From contig NZ_PYYB01000001.1 in assembly GCF_003044185.1 (NCBI RefSeq), forward strand, positions 1,942,978 to 2,006,977: 64,000 nucleotides of DNA, read 5' to 3'. A program made the position numbers and the translations under genes. The DNA comes from Paraconexibacter algicola. GTDB lineage: Bacteria > Actinomycetota > Thermoleophilia > Solirubrobacterales > Solirubrobacteraceae. Within the stretch, counting starts at the first letter, position 1. Every line of letters begins with the position of its first letter. Shown here piece by piece: positions 46,648 to 54,728 of this stretch. The notes beneath the pieces are model-generated. The model searched no databases. It saw only the letters and a list, made by a program, of their open reading frames with translations, and was not told the DNA's origin.

Positions 46648-47009
46648 GAGGACGCGCCCCGCAGCCGCGCGTTCTCCTCCTCGAGCGTGCGCACCCGGTC
46701 CTCGAGCTCGGCGAGGTGGACGAGCAGGTGCAGGTGGAAGCGGCTCTCCTGCGAGGTCAGCTCGTTGAAGTGCTGCTGCAGGCCGCGCAGCAGCAGCCGC
46801 TTCAGCCACGTGATCGGGGCGCCCAGGCGACGGGTCGAGCGCATCAGCGTCTCGTCGGGCTCGATCACCGCCCACTCCATCAGCGTCTCGGTCGACACGC
46901 GGTCCGTCGGCTCGATCGCGAAGCCCTCCAGCGCGTCCGCGTAGGCGCCGCGCTCCCGGGCGGCGGCGGCCGCGGTGCGCGCGGCGTCCAGGGCGTCCTC
47001 GGGCCGCAT
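46644..47009 (-). CDS. Small helical / coiled-coil protein of the polysaccharide export operon
   Basis: The product has 121 residues. Its C-terminal half (PITWLKRLLLRGLQQHFNELTSQESRFHLHLLVHLAELEDRVRTLEEENARLRG) is a helix passing into a short coiled coil. Similar stretches occur at the N-terminus of glycosyltransferases or methyltransferases next to Wzt genes; here it is a free-standing protein. It overlaps wzt by one base (TGATG) and the GT4 gene by GTGA. A scaffold or length-control role is possible but unproven. Confidence 0.75.
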   Translation of the reverse strand: MRPEDALDAARTAAAAARERGAYADALEGFAIEPTDRVSTETLMEWAVIEPDETLMRSTRRLGAPITWLKRLLLRGLQQHFNELTSQESRFHLHLLVHLAELEDRVRTLEEENARLRGASS

Positions 47010-47770
47010 CAGGAGGTCCCCATCATCCGATGGTAGAACGGCATGCCCTCCAGGCACGGGCCGTCGAACGCGACCTTGCCCCCGTCGAGCACCACGACCC
47101 GCGCGCACGTGCGCTCGACGAGCGCGGCGTCGTGGGAGACGAGGACGAGCGTCGCGCCCGCCGCGACCTGGGCGGCGATCCGCTCCTCGCACTTGCGCTG
47201 GAACGCCTCGTCGCCGACCGCGAGGACCTCGTCGATGAGCAGGATGTCGGCGTCCAGGTGCGCGGCGATCGCGAACCCGAGCCGCACGTACATGCCGGAG
47301 GAGTAGGTCTTCACCGGCACGTCGATGAAGTCGCCGAGCTCGCTGAAGGCGATGATGTCGTCCATCCGCGCCTCGATCTGCTCCTTCGTGAGGCCGTGCA
47401 GCGCGCCGCCGAGCAGGATGTTCTCGCGGCCGCTGAAGTCGCGCCCGAAGCCGGCGGCGAGCTCCAGCAGGGTCACGACCTGGCCGCCGAGCGCGACCCG
47501 CCCGCGGTCGAGCGGCACGATCCCGGCGAGGACCTTCAGCGTCGAGGACTTGCCGGCCCCGTTGCGGCCGACGATCCCGACCGTCTCGCCGGGCGCGATC
47601 CGCAGGGTGACGCCGTCGAGCGCCTGGATCGCGCCCGGCCCGTGCGGCGTCGCAGCCCGGCGGCGCAGCACGAGCTCCTTCAGCGTGCCGCCGCGATCGG
47701 CGCGCACGCTGAAGGCGCGCGACGCGTCCTCGAGGAGGATCTCGCCCCGGGCGACGGTCGCGGCGCTCAC
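47009..47770 (-). CDS. Polysaccharide export ABC transporter ATPase (Wzt-like)
   Basis: The 253-residue ATPase has Walker A GRNGAGKSS, the signature YSSGMYVRL, Walker B ILLIDEVLAVGD and the switch His in VLVSHD. GRENILLGGALHGLTKEQI is typical of the Wzt/TagH/RfbE subfamily that exports lipid-linked polysaccharides. It lacks the extra C-terminal carbohydrate-binding domain of some Wzt proteins. The start GTG 47770 overlaps the permease stop. Confidence 0.94.
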   Translation of the reverse strand: MSAATVARGEILLEDASRAFSVRADRGGTLKELVLRRRAATPHGPGAIQALDGVTLRIAPGETVGIVGRNGAGKSSTLKVLAGIVPLDRGRVALGGQVVTLLELAAGFGRDFSGRENILLGGALHGLTKEQIEARMDDIIAFSELGDFIDVPVKTYSSGMYVRLGFAIAAHLDADILLIDEVLAVGDEAFQRKCEERIAAQVAAGATLVLVSHDAALVERTCARVVVLDGGKVAFDGPCLEGMPFYHRMMGTS

Positions 47771-48543
47771 ACGATCACCGCCAGCTCGCGCTGCATGCCG
47801 CGGAAGATCGCCCGGCCGATCAGCAGCGCGAGCGTCGCCGCGACGAGCACGTACAGGAGCACCGCGGCGCTCGGGACGGTCCCGTCGTAGAGCACGTCGC
47901 GGACCGCCTCGATGAACGGCGCGACCGGGTTCACCCACGCCATCGCGAACTTCGCGGCCGCCTGGTCGGTGATGTCCTCGGGCTCGAAGAAGATCGGGGA
48001 GAGGAAGAACCACGGCAGCAGGACCGCGCTGAGGATCGGCGCGACGTCCCGGAAGTACGTGTGCAGGACGCTGACCGCGAGCGCGAGGCCGAGGACGAAC
48101 GCGTACAGCGCGACGAGGATCACGGGCAGCAGCAGGATCGCGGGGTCCAGCGTGCCGCGGACGGCGATCGTCACGACCCCGACGAGCGCCAGGACGATCG
48201 TGAACGTCACCATCTGCACGGTGACGACGGCCCCGGGGATCGTCTCGCGCGGGAACGGCGCCTTGCGGATCAGCGCGCCCTGGTCCAGCAGGGCGGGCGC
48301 GCTGGAGAGCAGGGCCTGGCTGAAGAACATCCACACGACGAGGCCGACCATGAGGAACAGCGGGTAGTCGTCGTGCTCGGCCAGCGTGAACACGACCCCG
48401 AACATCAGGTAGTAGGCGCCCATCAGCACGAGCGGGTTCACGAAGTACCAGGCGATGCCGAGCACGCTGCCCTGATACTTCTGACGCAGCTCGCGACGGA
48501 CGAGCTGCTCGAACAGATAGCGGTAGCGCAGGAGCTCCCCCAT
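47767..48543 (-). CDS. Polysaccharide export ABC permease (Wzm-like, ABC-2 type)
   Basis: The 258-residue permease has six TM segments. The N-terminus MGELLRYRYLFEQLVRRELRQKYQGSVLGIAWYFVNPLVLMGAYYLMFGVVF is characteristic of ABC2 polysaccharide exporters, with FPRETIPGAVV and ILSAVLLPWFFLSPIFF later. With the downstream ATPase it would move undecaprenyl-linked polymer across the membrane. Its ATG (48543) shares CATG 48541-48544 with the divergent rpiA start. Confidence 0.94.
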   Translation of the reverse strand: MGELLRYRYLFEQLVRRELRQKYQGSVLGIAWYFVNPLVLMGAYYLMFGVVFTLAEHDDYPLFLMVGLVVWMFFSQALLSSAPALLDQGALIRKAPFPRETIPGAVVTVQMVTFTIVLALVGVVTIAVRGTLDPAILLLPVILVALYAFVLGLALAVSVLHTYFRDVAPILSAVLLPWFFLSPIFFEPEDITDQAAAKFAMAWVNPVAPFIEAVRDVLYDGTVPSAAVLLYVLVAATLALLIGRAIFRGMQRELAVIV

Positions 48544-49264
48544 GGACCATGAGTGTCCCAACTCCGACCCCGACACGACCGCCCGCCGCGCCGCGGCGCA
48601 GGAGGTCGCGCAGCTCGTCGAGCCCGGCATGGCCCTGGGACTGGGGTCCGGGCGGGCCGTCTGGGCCGCTGTGGACGCGATCGCGACCCGTCTCGGGGAC
48701 GCGACCGGCACGCTCACGGCGGTCTGCGCGTCGGCGGCGACGGAGCGGGCCGCCGAGGCCGCGGGCATCGTCGCGCTGCCGCTGATGGCGGGCAGCGACC
48801 TCGCGCTGGCGATCGACGGCACCGACGAGCTGACCACCGGCCTGGACCTGCTGAAGGGCGGTGGCGGCGCGCTGCTGCGCGAGCGGCTCGTGCTGAGTGC
48901 CGCCCGGCGGTTCGTCGTGGTCGCCGAGCAGCCGAAGCTCGTCTCGCGGCTGGGGGAGACCCGCCGGCTGCCGGTCGAGATCGCCCGCTTCGGCGCGCAG
49001 GCGACGCAGCGGCGCCTGGCGCTGCTCGTCGGCGACCCGCAGCTGCGCCTCGAGGACGACGGCAACCCGTTCGTCACGGAGGAGGGACACCTGCTGCTGG
49101 ACGCGGAGATCCCCGGGGACGCCTCGCTGCCGCTGCTGCACACGCAGCTGCTCACCACGCCGGGCGTCATGGACCACGGCCTGTTCCTCGGGGTCGCCGA
49201 CGAGGCGCTCGTCGGCCGCCCGGACGGCACCGTGGCGACGTTCACCCGCGATCCCCTGGGCTGA
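48542..49264 (+). CDS. rpiA: Ribose-5-phosphate isomerase A
   Basis: The 240-residue isomerase interconverts ribose-5-P and ribulose-5-P. It has GMALGLGSGRAVWAAVDAI, DGTDELTTGLDLLKGGGGALLRERL and VVAEQPKLVSRLG, with the catalytic acidic residues in the DGTDE block and Lys in LKGGG. The normal GLGTGST motif is GLGSGRA, a mild change. ATG 48542 overlaps the divergent permease start, so each gene's SD region would be inside the other gene. A pentose isomerase here might support nucleotide-sugar supply, or simply be a housekeeping insertion. Confidence 0.88.
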   Translation: MDHECPNSDPDTTARRAAAQEVAQLVEPGMALGLGSGRAVWAAVDAIATRLGDATGTLTAVCASAATERAAEAAGIVALPLMAGSDLALAIDGTDELTTGLDLLKGGGGALLRERLVLSAARRFVVVAEQPKLVSRLGETRRLPVEIARFGAQATQRRLALLVGDPQLRLEDDGNPFVTEEGHLLLDAEIPGDASLPLLHTQLLTTPGVMDHGLFLGVADEALVGRPDGTVATFTRDPLG

Positions 49265-49289
49265 GGTCCCCGGCCACCACGGGGCGGGC

Positions 49290-49303
49290 CCGGCCAAGGC
49301 CGG
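49290..49303 (+). terminator. Short GC hairpin after rpiA
   Basis: CCGGCC-AA-GGCCGG lies 25 nt after the rpiA stop and just before the long hairpin copy B. The loop is only 2 nt, so pairing would open to at least 4 nt. Confidence 0.35.
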
Positions 49304-49314
49304 TCCCGGAGGGC

Positions 49315-49445
49315 GTGAACGGACATTTCCAGCCCTCAGGGGGGCGGAAGATGGACAGCCTCGGGCCGTCGTTGCCCGTGATCGCCCTCGAGGCCGCCGA
49401 GCTGTCCATCTCCCGCCCCTCCCGGGGCTGGAAATGTCCGTTCAC
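49315..49445. repeat. Long nested hairpin element, copy B (131 bp)
   Basis: A 21-bp perfect outer stem pairs 49315-49335 with 49425-49445; its first 20 bases are the same as in copy A (GTGAACGGACATTTCCAGCC). The inner stem AGATGGACAGC (49349-49359) with GCTGTCCATCT (49401-49411) is also unchanged. Between stems, GGGGCGG (49341-49347) faces CCGCCCC (49413-49419); this segment differs from copy A yet still pairs. The loop has a different sequence. It lies between rpiA and the kinase gene on the same strand. Confidence 0.85.
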
Positions 49446-49553
49446 CCCGCCGGGGGGCCGGGGGGCCGGGGGCAAGCCCGGGGTGGGCGGGCGCCGGGGG
49501 CCGGGAACGCCGCGCGCGCTAGCGCGCCGGGTGCGGTGGGTAGGGTCCGGCGG

Positions 49554-50564
49554 GTGACCGTCGTGATCGACCTGCCCGCCGCGATCACCCGCCGTGCCAC
49601 GTCGGGCCCGCAGGACGGGCTGGTCGTCGGGGTCGACGCCGGGGGCACCAAGACGCTCGCCGCCGCGCTCGACCTCGCCACCGGCGCGGTCACGACCGGC
49701 CGGTCCGGACCGGCGAACCCCGACGCGATCGGCCTCGACGACGCCGTCGCCGCGATCACGGAGGCGGTCGGGGAGGCCACCGGGGACCGGGAGGACGTCC
49801 GCGCGGTGCTCGTCGCGGGTGCGGGCACCGACGCCGCCACGCTCGGGGAGGCGGTCGTCCGGGCGCTGCCGTCGGCCGTCTTCGTCAACGACGTCGTCGC
49901 CGCCTGGGCGGCCGTCGCGGCCGGCGAGCCCGCCATCGCGGTGATCTCCGGGACCGGCTCCAACGCCCTGGGGGTCGACGGCGAGCACCGCGCCCGTCGC
50001 GCCGGTGGCTGGGGGCACGTCTTCGGGGACGAGGGCTCCGGGCACTGGCTCGGCCGCGAGGCGGTCGGCGCCGCGATCCGCGCCTACGACGGGCGGGACG
50101 CCCCGACGCTCCTCGGAACGCTGCTGTGCGAGGAGACGGGCGCCGCGTCCGCCGCGGACGCGGTGATCGGGCTCTACGCCGACGGGGCCGGCAAGACCCG
50201 CGTCGCCGCGCTCGCCCCGATCGTCTCGCGGGCGGCCGCGCAGGGCGACGCCGCGGCGACCGCGCTGCTCGCCCGTGGCGGGGAGGCGCTCGCCGACCAC
50301 GTCGTCGCGATCGCCGACGCGCTGGAGCTCGGGGCCGACGCCGTCCTGCCGATCGGGCTGACCGGCTCGACCTGGAAGGCCGGTGGCGCGCTCACCGCCC
50401 GGTTCGCCGAGGTCGTCGCCCAGCGGCTCCCGGGCGCCGAGATCCGCCGGGTCCAGACGCCGCCCGTGGTCGGGTCGCTCGCGCTGGCGCTCCACGCCTG
50501 CGAGCGGTCCGACGCGATCGAGGCCCTCCTGCCCGACGCGGCCGCCGCGCTCGCCGACGCCTGA
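49554..50564 (+). CDS. BadF/BadG-type ATPase, probable N-acetylglucosamine kinase
   Basis: The 336-residue ASKHA-fold kinase has phosphate-1 motif VVGVDAGGTKTLAA, phosphate-2 region VISGTGSNALGVDG and GGWGHVFGDEGSGHWLGREAV, which is the hallmark of N-acetylglucosamine kinases of the NAGK/BadF family. Sugar phosphorylation for cell-wall or polymer recycling is likely. The start is GTG 49554, with no canonical SD. It follows long hairpin copy B by 108 nt. Confidence 0.85.
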   Translation: MTVVIDLPAAITRRATSGPQDGLVVGVDAGGTKTLAAALDLATGAVTTGRSGPANPDAIGLDDAVAAITEAVGEATGDREDVRAVLVAGAGTDAATLGEAVVRALPSAVFVNDVVAAWAAVAAGEPAIAVISGTGSNALGVDGEHRARRAGGWGHVFGDEGSGHWLGREAVGAAIRAYDGRDAPTLLGTLLCEETGAASAADAVIGLYADGAGKTRVAALAPIVSRAAAQGDAAATALLARGGEALADHVVAIADALELGADAVLPIGLTGSTWKAGGALTARFAEVVAQRLPGAEIRRVQTPPVVGSLALALHACERSDAIEALLPDAAAALADA

Positions 50565-50635
50565 CGGTCCCGCGCGCCCGCCCGACAGGGACCCCGCACC
50601 GCCCCGGTCACGGCGGCCGGGCGACCGACCGCCGC

Positions 50636-51055
50636 TCAGATCGTGACCGCGCCGTCCTCGTCGAGCGTCCAGAACGGGTTGTGCGCGACCTCCCACGGGT
50701 GGCCGGCGACGTCGAGGAAGACGCCGGAGTAGCCGCCCCACGGCGTCGGCGCCCCGGCGCGGCGCACGGTCGCCCCGACGGTCCGCGCCTCCTCGAGCAC
50801 GGCGTCGACCTCCTGCGGTGACCGCACGTTGTACGCGAGCGTGACGCCGCCCCAGCCGCCGCCGTCCGTCACGCACGAGTCTGCGGCGAGCGCGGCGCGC
50901 GACCACAGCGCGACCGCCATGCCGCCGCACTGCACGAACGCGACGTCCTGGGCGCGCCAGTCGTTGGCGACGGTCCAGCCGAGCCGCTCGTAGAACCCGA
51001 CCGCGTCGGGGAGCGACGGCACGCCGAGGGTGATCAGGGACACGCGCTGCTGCAT
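50636..51055 (-). CDS. VOC (glyoxalase/bleomycin-resistance) family protein
   Basis: The 139-residue protein consists of a single VOC domain pair: VSLITLGVPSLPDAVGFYERLGWTV, then GVTLAYNVRSPQEVDAVLEEARTVGATV and GGYSGVFLDVAGHPWEVAHNPFW. The expected metal ligands are incomplete: no His near the N-terminus, though the late Glu (HPWEVAH) is present, so enzyme activity is uncertain. It sits 12 bp from the PfkB gene stop on the same strand. Confidence 0.88.
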   Translation of the reverse strand: MQQRVSLITLGVPSLPDAVGFYERLGWTVANDWRAQDVAFVQCGGMAVALWSRAALAADSCVTDGGGWGGVTLAYNVRSPQEVDAVLEEARTVGATVRRAGAPTPWGGYSGVFLDVAGHPWEVAHNPFWTLDEDGAVTI

Positions 51056-51066
51056 GTCCCGGCACG

Positions 51067-51879
51067 CTACGGGGTCGGGGCGTCCACCGGGAGGAGCTCG
51101 TGGATGCGGCCGAGCAGGTCGCCGACCGCGGCGTGCGCCGCCGCGACGGCGGCCGGCAGGCGCGCGCCCGCCGCGAGCTCGAGACCGATGACGGTCGCGA
51201 ACACGTCGCCGGCACCGGTGTCGTCGGCCAGCTCCACGGGGGAGGCCGGCACGGACACGGTGCCCGCGCGGGTGCGCACGGTGGCGTCCCGTGGCCCGTC
51301 GGTCACCACCAGCGCGCCGCCCACCGCGACGGCGCGGTCGCCGAGGTCGCGCATCCACTCGAGCTCGCCCGCGTTGACGACGACGATCACGCGCCGGCGC
51401 AGGGCGCGCGCCCACGACGGGTCGATCGGCTCGTGGTGCACGGGCCCGGTGCCGGTGGGGGCGTCGGGCCACCCGCGCACGAGCCCCTGCGGCGTGAGGA
51501 CCACGACGACGTCCTGCTCGGCCTCGTCGAGCCAGTCGGGCGCGAGCTCGCGTGCCACCGGGCCGAGGTGCAGGACGCGCGTCGTCACCGGCGTCGACCG
51601 GGGCGCGACCATGCCGCCCCAGCCGAGCAGCTCCTGCACCCGCTCGCGGTCGGTGCCGCGGTTGCGGAAGGTCGACGTCGCGTCGGCCTCGTCGCGCTCG
51701 AACGTGACGCCGTCGACGCGCGGCAGCAGCGCCGCGAGGTCGTCGGCGCCGGCGGTCAGCACGTGCGCGGCCTCCCCGCGCAACGTCGCGGCCAGGGCAC
51801 CGTAGAGCACGGTCCCGCCCGCCCGCCGGGCGCCGCCCGGCAGGATGTCGACGGTCACGTGCCCGGCCGCGGCGTACAT
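51067..51879 (-). CDS. PfkB family carbohydrate kinase, short form
   Basis: The 270-residue protein has the ribokinase-like C-terminal signature ELADDTGAGDVFATVIGLELAAG with the catalytic Asp in DTGAGD, and an N-terminal GHVTVDILPGGARRAGGTVLYGALAA. The usual second glycine signature is weak, and the protein is shorter than typical ribokinases (about 300). The sugar substrate is unknown. It precedes the VOC gene and lies 10 bp after the stop of the big membrane protein gene on the same strand. Confidence 0.85.
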   Translation of the reverse strand: MYAAAGHVTVDILPGGARRAGGTVLYGALAATLRGEAAHVLTAGADDLAALLPRVDGVTFERDEADATSTFRNRGTDRERVQELLGWGGMVAPRSTPVTTRVLHLGPVARELAPDWLDEAEQDVVVVLTPQGLVRGWPDAPTGTGPVHHEPIDPSWARALRRRVIVVVNAGELEWMRDLGDRAVAVGGALVVTDGPRDATVRTRAGTVSVPASPVELADDTGAGDVFATVIGLELAAGARLPAAVAAAHAAVGDLLGRIHELLPVDAPTP

Positions 51880-51889
51880 CCGGCAGACC

Positions 51890-53782
51890 CTACGTCGTCA
51901 CGCGCTCGATGGTCTGGACCATCTTCTGCGAGCAGCGCGACGGGCCGGGCAGGCCGGGTCGCGCCCGCCACAGCGTGAACGCGTCGAGCCGGCGCACCGG
52001 CGCGCCGAGCGCGTCCGCGGGGCGGGGCGCGTCGTTCTTCGTGAGGATGAAGTCCGCCCGCCGCGAGATCGGCACGTGCGGATAGGACGTGTTCAGCAGC
52101 GGTCGCTGCGAGCACAGCGGCTGCCCGTGCAACATGAACGCGACCCAGTTCTGCTCCTGCGGGTCGACGTCCAGCCGGATCGACCGTCCGGGCGGCAGCG
52201 CGTCGTCGATCGACCGCAGCGCCAGGACGTGCTTGGGCAGCTGGTCGAACGTGCGCGCGAGCTCGTCATTGGCCGACCCGAACGCGCTGAGCAGCAGCAC
52301 GACGGCGGCGGTCGGCCCGACCCACGCGGCCCGCGCCCGGGCCAGCCCGGCGATCGCGAGCACGAGCGCGATCGGCGCGATGAACGCGAGCGTCTTGAAG
52401 TGGAAGTAGAACCCGAACTCGCGGATGCGGAACCAGATCCCGAACACGATCGCGAACGCGATGACGCCGAGCAGCCCGTTGCGCAGGCCGCGGGGCAGCT
52501 CGCGCACCGCGAACCAGATCCCGGAGCCGAGGACCGGGATCATCGCGACGAAGAACCACCACTCGTCCATGCCCAGGAACCACGGCTCGGGGAAGTAGCC
52601 GGTCAGGTCGCCGCCCCAGTTGCGCAGCGTGCGCGTGGGGTTGAAGACGACGTTGTAGGCGGAGGCGCCCTTCTCGACGACGCCGCGGATCGGCACGAGC
52701 GCCACGAACCCGACCGGCACCATCCACAGCAGCGACCGCGGCCCGCGCCACAGCCCGCGCAGCCACGGGCGCACCCGGCGGCGCTCGGGCCACAGCAGGA
52801 TGAGGATCGGGATCATCGGGATCGGCAGCGCGAGCGGGTACGCGAACGCGAGCACGGCGGTGAAGGCGACGAGCAGCCCGACGCCGCCGCGCGTGCGCTC
52901 CTTCACGACCCACCAGGCGAGGACGAACGCGAACGGCATCGCGAAGAAGCCCCACGTCTGGTTGAAGTACGGGTGCATGATCGTGTGGAGGACCATGCGG
53001 TCGAGCCCGACGAGCCCCATCGCCACGAGCCCGACCCAGCGCGGTGCCTGCAGCACCTCACGGGTGAACAGGTAGAAGCCCAGCGCGCTGAGCGCGAGCA
53101 GGACGGCGGCGAGCGTCGAGATCGTCTGGAAGACCTCGAGGCCCGCGAGCGTCGCGGTCGCGCCCAGGGCGTAGTAGATCGGCTGCTTGGAGCGCCACAC
53201 CAGCGGCATCCGGTCGACCGGCTCCTCGATCGCCTCCGCGGTCGGATAGTGGTGCTGCAGGAAGATCGCGCTGCCGACCGCCAGGTGCGCGTCCTGCCCC
53301 TCGCCGCCGACGGTCGCGAAGCCCGCCCGGAACAGCGGGATCAGCGCGACGCACGCCAGCAGCAGCGCGACGTAGAACGGCCAGCCCGCCCGCCGCAGCG
53401 CGGGCACCCCGCCGGAGCCGAGCACGCCCCCGGGCACGCGCCGGACCGCGACGACCGCGAGCACCGCGCCGCCCGCGAGCGTCAGCGCGAGGTTCAGCTC
53501 GAACGGCACGTACGCGAACCCCAGGACGGTCATGACCAGCGCGCACACGCACGCCCCGACCGGCAGCACCCACAGCCACTCGCGTGACCGCAGGCCCGCG
53601 GGCAGGAACAGGCGCGTGATCCCGAAGCCGCAGATCCCGAACAGGACGACCGCCGCGAACCCGGCGCGGGCGAGGTCGGGCACCGCGCCGCGCCCGACGA
53701 CGCCCGCGGCGTCGGCGAGGTTGAGCGCCCCGAGACCGGCGAGCAGCGCGGCCGCGGGCGACGCCCAGCGGCGGCGGCTCAA
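51890..53782 (-). CDS. Polytopic membrane protein, probable GT-C-type glycosyltransferase, TTG start
   Basis: This 630-residue protein has twelve or so TM segments. A periplasmic first loop contains GEGQDAHLAVGSAIFLQHHYPTAEAIEEPVDRMPLVWRSKQPIYYA, plausible for a GT-C enzyme, though no clear DD/DE pair is seen. NWGGDLTGYFPEPWFLGMDEWWFF lies in a later loop and a soluble ~100-residue C-terminus follows. The start TTG 53782 overlaps the WecG stop (TTGA, 53779-53782); no ATG or GTG fits nearby. Polymerase or transferase action in the same glycan pathway is inferred. Confidence 0.8.
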   Translation of the reverse strand: MSRRRWASPAAALLAGLGALNLADAAGVVGRGAVPDLARAGFAAVVLFGICGFGITRLFLPAGLRSREWLWVLPVGACVCALVMTVLGFAYVPFELNLALTLAGGAVLAVVAVRRVPGGVLGSGGVPALRRAGWPFYVALLLACVALIPLFRAGFATVGGEGQDAHLAVGSAIFLQHHYPTAEAIEEPVDRMPLVWRSKQPIYYALGATATLAGLEVFQTISTLAAVLLALSALGFYLFTREVLQAPRWVGLVAMGLVGLDRMVLHTIMHPYFNQTWGFFAMPFAFVLAWWVVKERTRGGVGLLVAFTAVLAFAYPLALPIPMIPILILLWPERRRVRPWLRGLWRGPRSLLWMVPVGFVALVPIRGVVEKGASAYNVVFNPTRTLRNWGGDLTGYFPEPWFLGMDEWWFFVAMIPVLGSGIWFAVRELPRGLRNGLLGVIAFAIVFGIWFRIREFGFYFHFKTLAFIAPIALVLAIAGLARARAAWVGPTAAVVLLLSAFGSANDELARTFDQLPKHVLALRSIDDALPPGRSIRLDVDPQEQNWVAFMLHGQPLCSQRPLLNTSYPHVPISRRADFILTKNDAPRPADALGAPVRRLDAFTLWRARPGLPGPSRCSQKMVQTIERVTT

Positions 53783-54603
53783 CGGTGGTCGTGGCGGCTG
53801 CGGGCCTGCGCCATCACGCGGCCCACGAACTGCGGGTTGCCCAGCAGGTAGCGGCGCCACATCCGCTGCGGCTCGATCGCCAGTCGGAAGATCCATTCCA
53901 GCCCATTGTCCGCCAACCACGCCGGGGCGCGCGGCACGCGCCCGGACACGTAGTCGAACAGCGCGCCGACCGTCCACACCACGTCGGTGTCGAGCAGGTG
54001 CGCGTTGCGCTCGACCCACAGCTCCTGCTTGGGGGAGCCCATGCCGACGAGCACGATGTCGGGACGCTTGGCGTTGATGTCCTCGACGACGCGCTCGTCG
54101 TGCGCGGAGCCGGGCTCGAAGTACCCGTGGTGCGTGCCGACGACGTTCAGCCCCGGGTACCAGCGGCGCAGGCGACGGGTCGCCTCGGCGGCGACGCCCG
54201 GCTCGCTGCCCAGGAGGTAGATCGACTGGCCGGCGGACTCGCACAGCGACGCGAGGCCCCAGACCCAGTCCGCGCCGGTCATGCGGTGCGGGATCTCGGT
54301 GTCCATCGCCTTCGCGGCGAGGCGGACGCCGTACCCGTCGCAGTACACGAGGTCGCTCGACTCGAGCGCCCGGCGCAGGGCCGGGATCGCGTGCGACTGG
54401 TTCAGGACGTGCGCGTTGACGTACATGACGCGACGAGGGCCCTGCCCGTCCCCGACCCAGCCGGTGATCCGGCGCAGCAGGTCGGCGGGCTCGGCGAGGT
54501 CGACCGGGATCTCGAAGATGTTCGACCGCGCGGGGGTGTCCGCGTGGGCGTGCTTCCTCGTGTCCTGGACCTCGATCGTCGCGTCGTCGATGACTGTCGT
54601 CAC
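53779..54603 (-). CDS. WecG/TagA/CpsF family glycosyltransferase (GT26)
   Basis: The 274-residue enzyme transfers N-acetylmannosamine-type sugars to a lipid-linked acceptor. Key motifs are YVNAHVLNQSHAIPALRRALESSDLVYCDGYGVRLAAK (with T..N..H-type active-site region), MTGADWVWGLASLCE, YLLGSEPGVAAEA and DIVLVGMGSPKQELWVERN. GTG 54603 is chosen because TCCTCC on the plus strand (GGAGGA, 54611-54616) lies 7 nt upstream. It is coupled to the membrane protein gene and divergent from the GT4 gene. Confidence 0.94.
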   Translation of the reverse strand: MTTVIDDATIEVQDTRKHAHADTPARSNIFEIPVDLAEPADLLRRITGWVGDGQGPRRVMYVNAHVLNQSHAIPALRRALESSDLVYCDGYGVRLAAKAMDTEIPHRMTGADWVWGLASLCESAGQSIYLLGSEPGVAAEATRRLRRWYPGLNVVGTHHGYFEPGSAHDERVVEDINAKRPDIVLVGMGSPKQELWVERNAHLLDTDVVWTVGALFDYVSGRVPRAPAWLADNGLEWIFRLAIEPQRMWRRYLLGNPQFVGRVMAQARSRHDHR

Positions 54604-54728
54604 CTCGGGTTCCTCCCTGCCCGGGTTTCCCCTGCCGCGCGGGATCGTACGGGTTGTCACGGACGCAGGCAACGCCGAGCGTGCCCCGCGGGTCCCCGCG
54701 CGGGCATCCGCCGTACCCTTCCCCGGGC

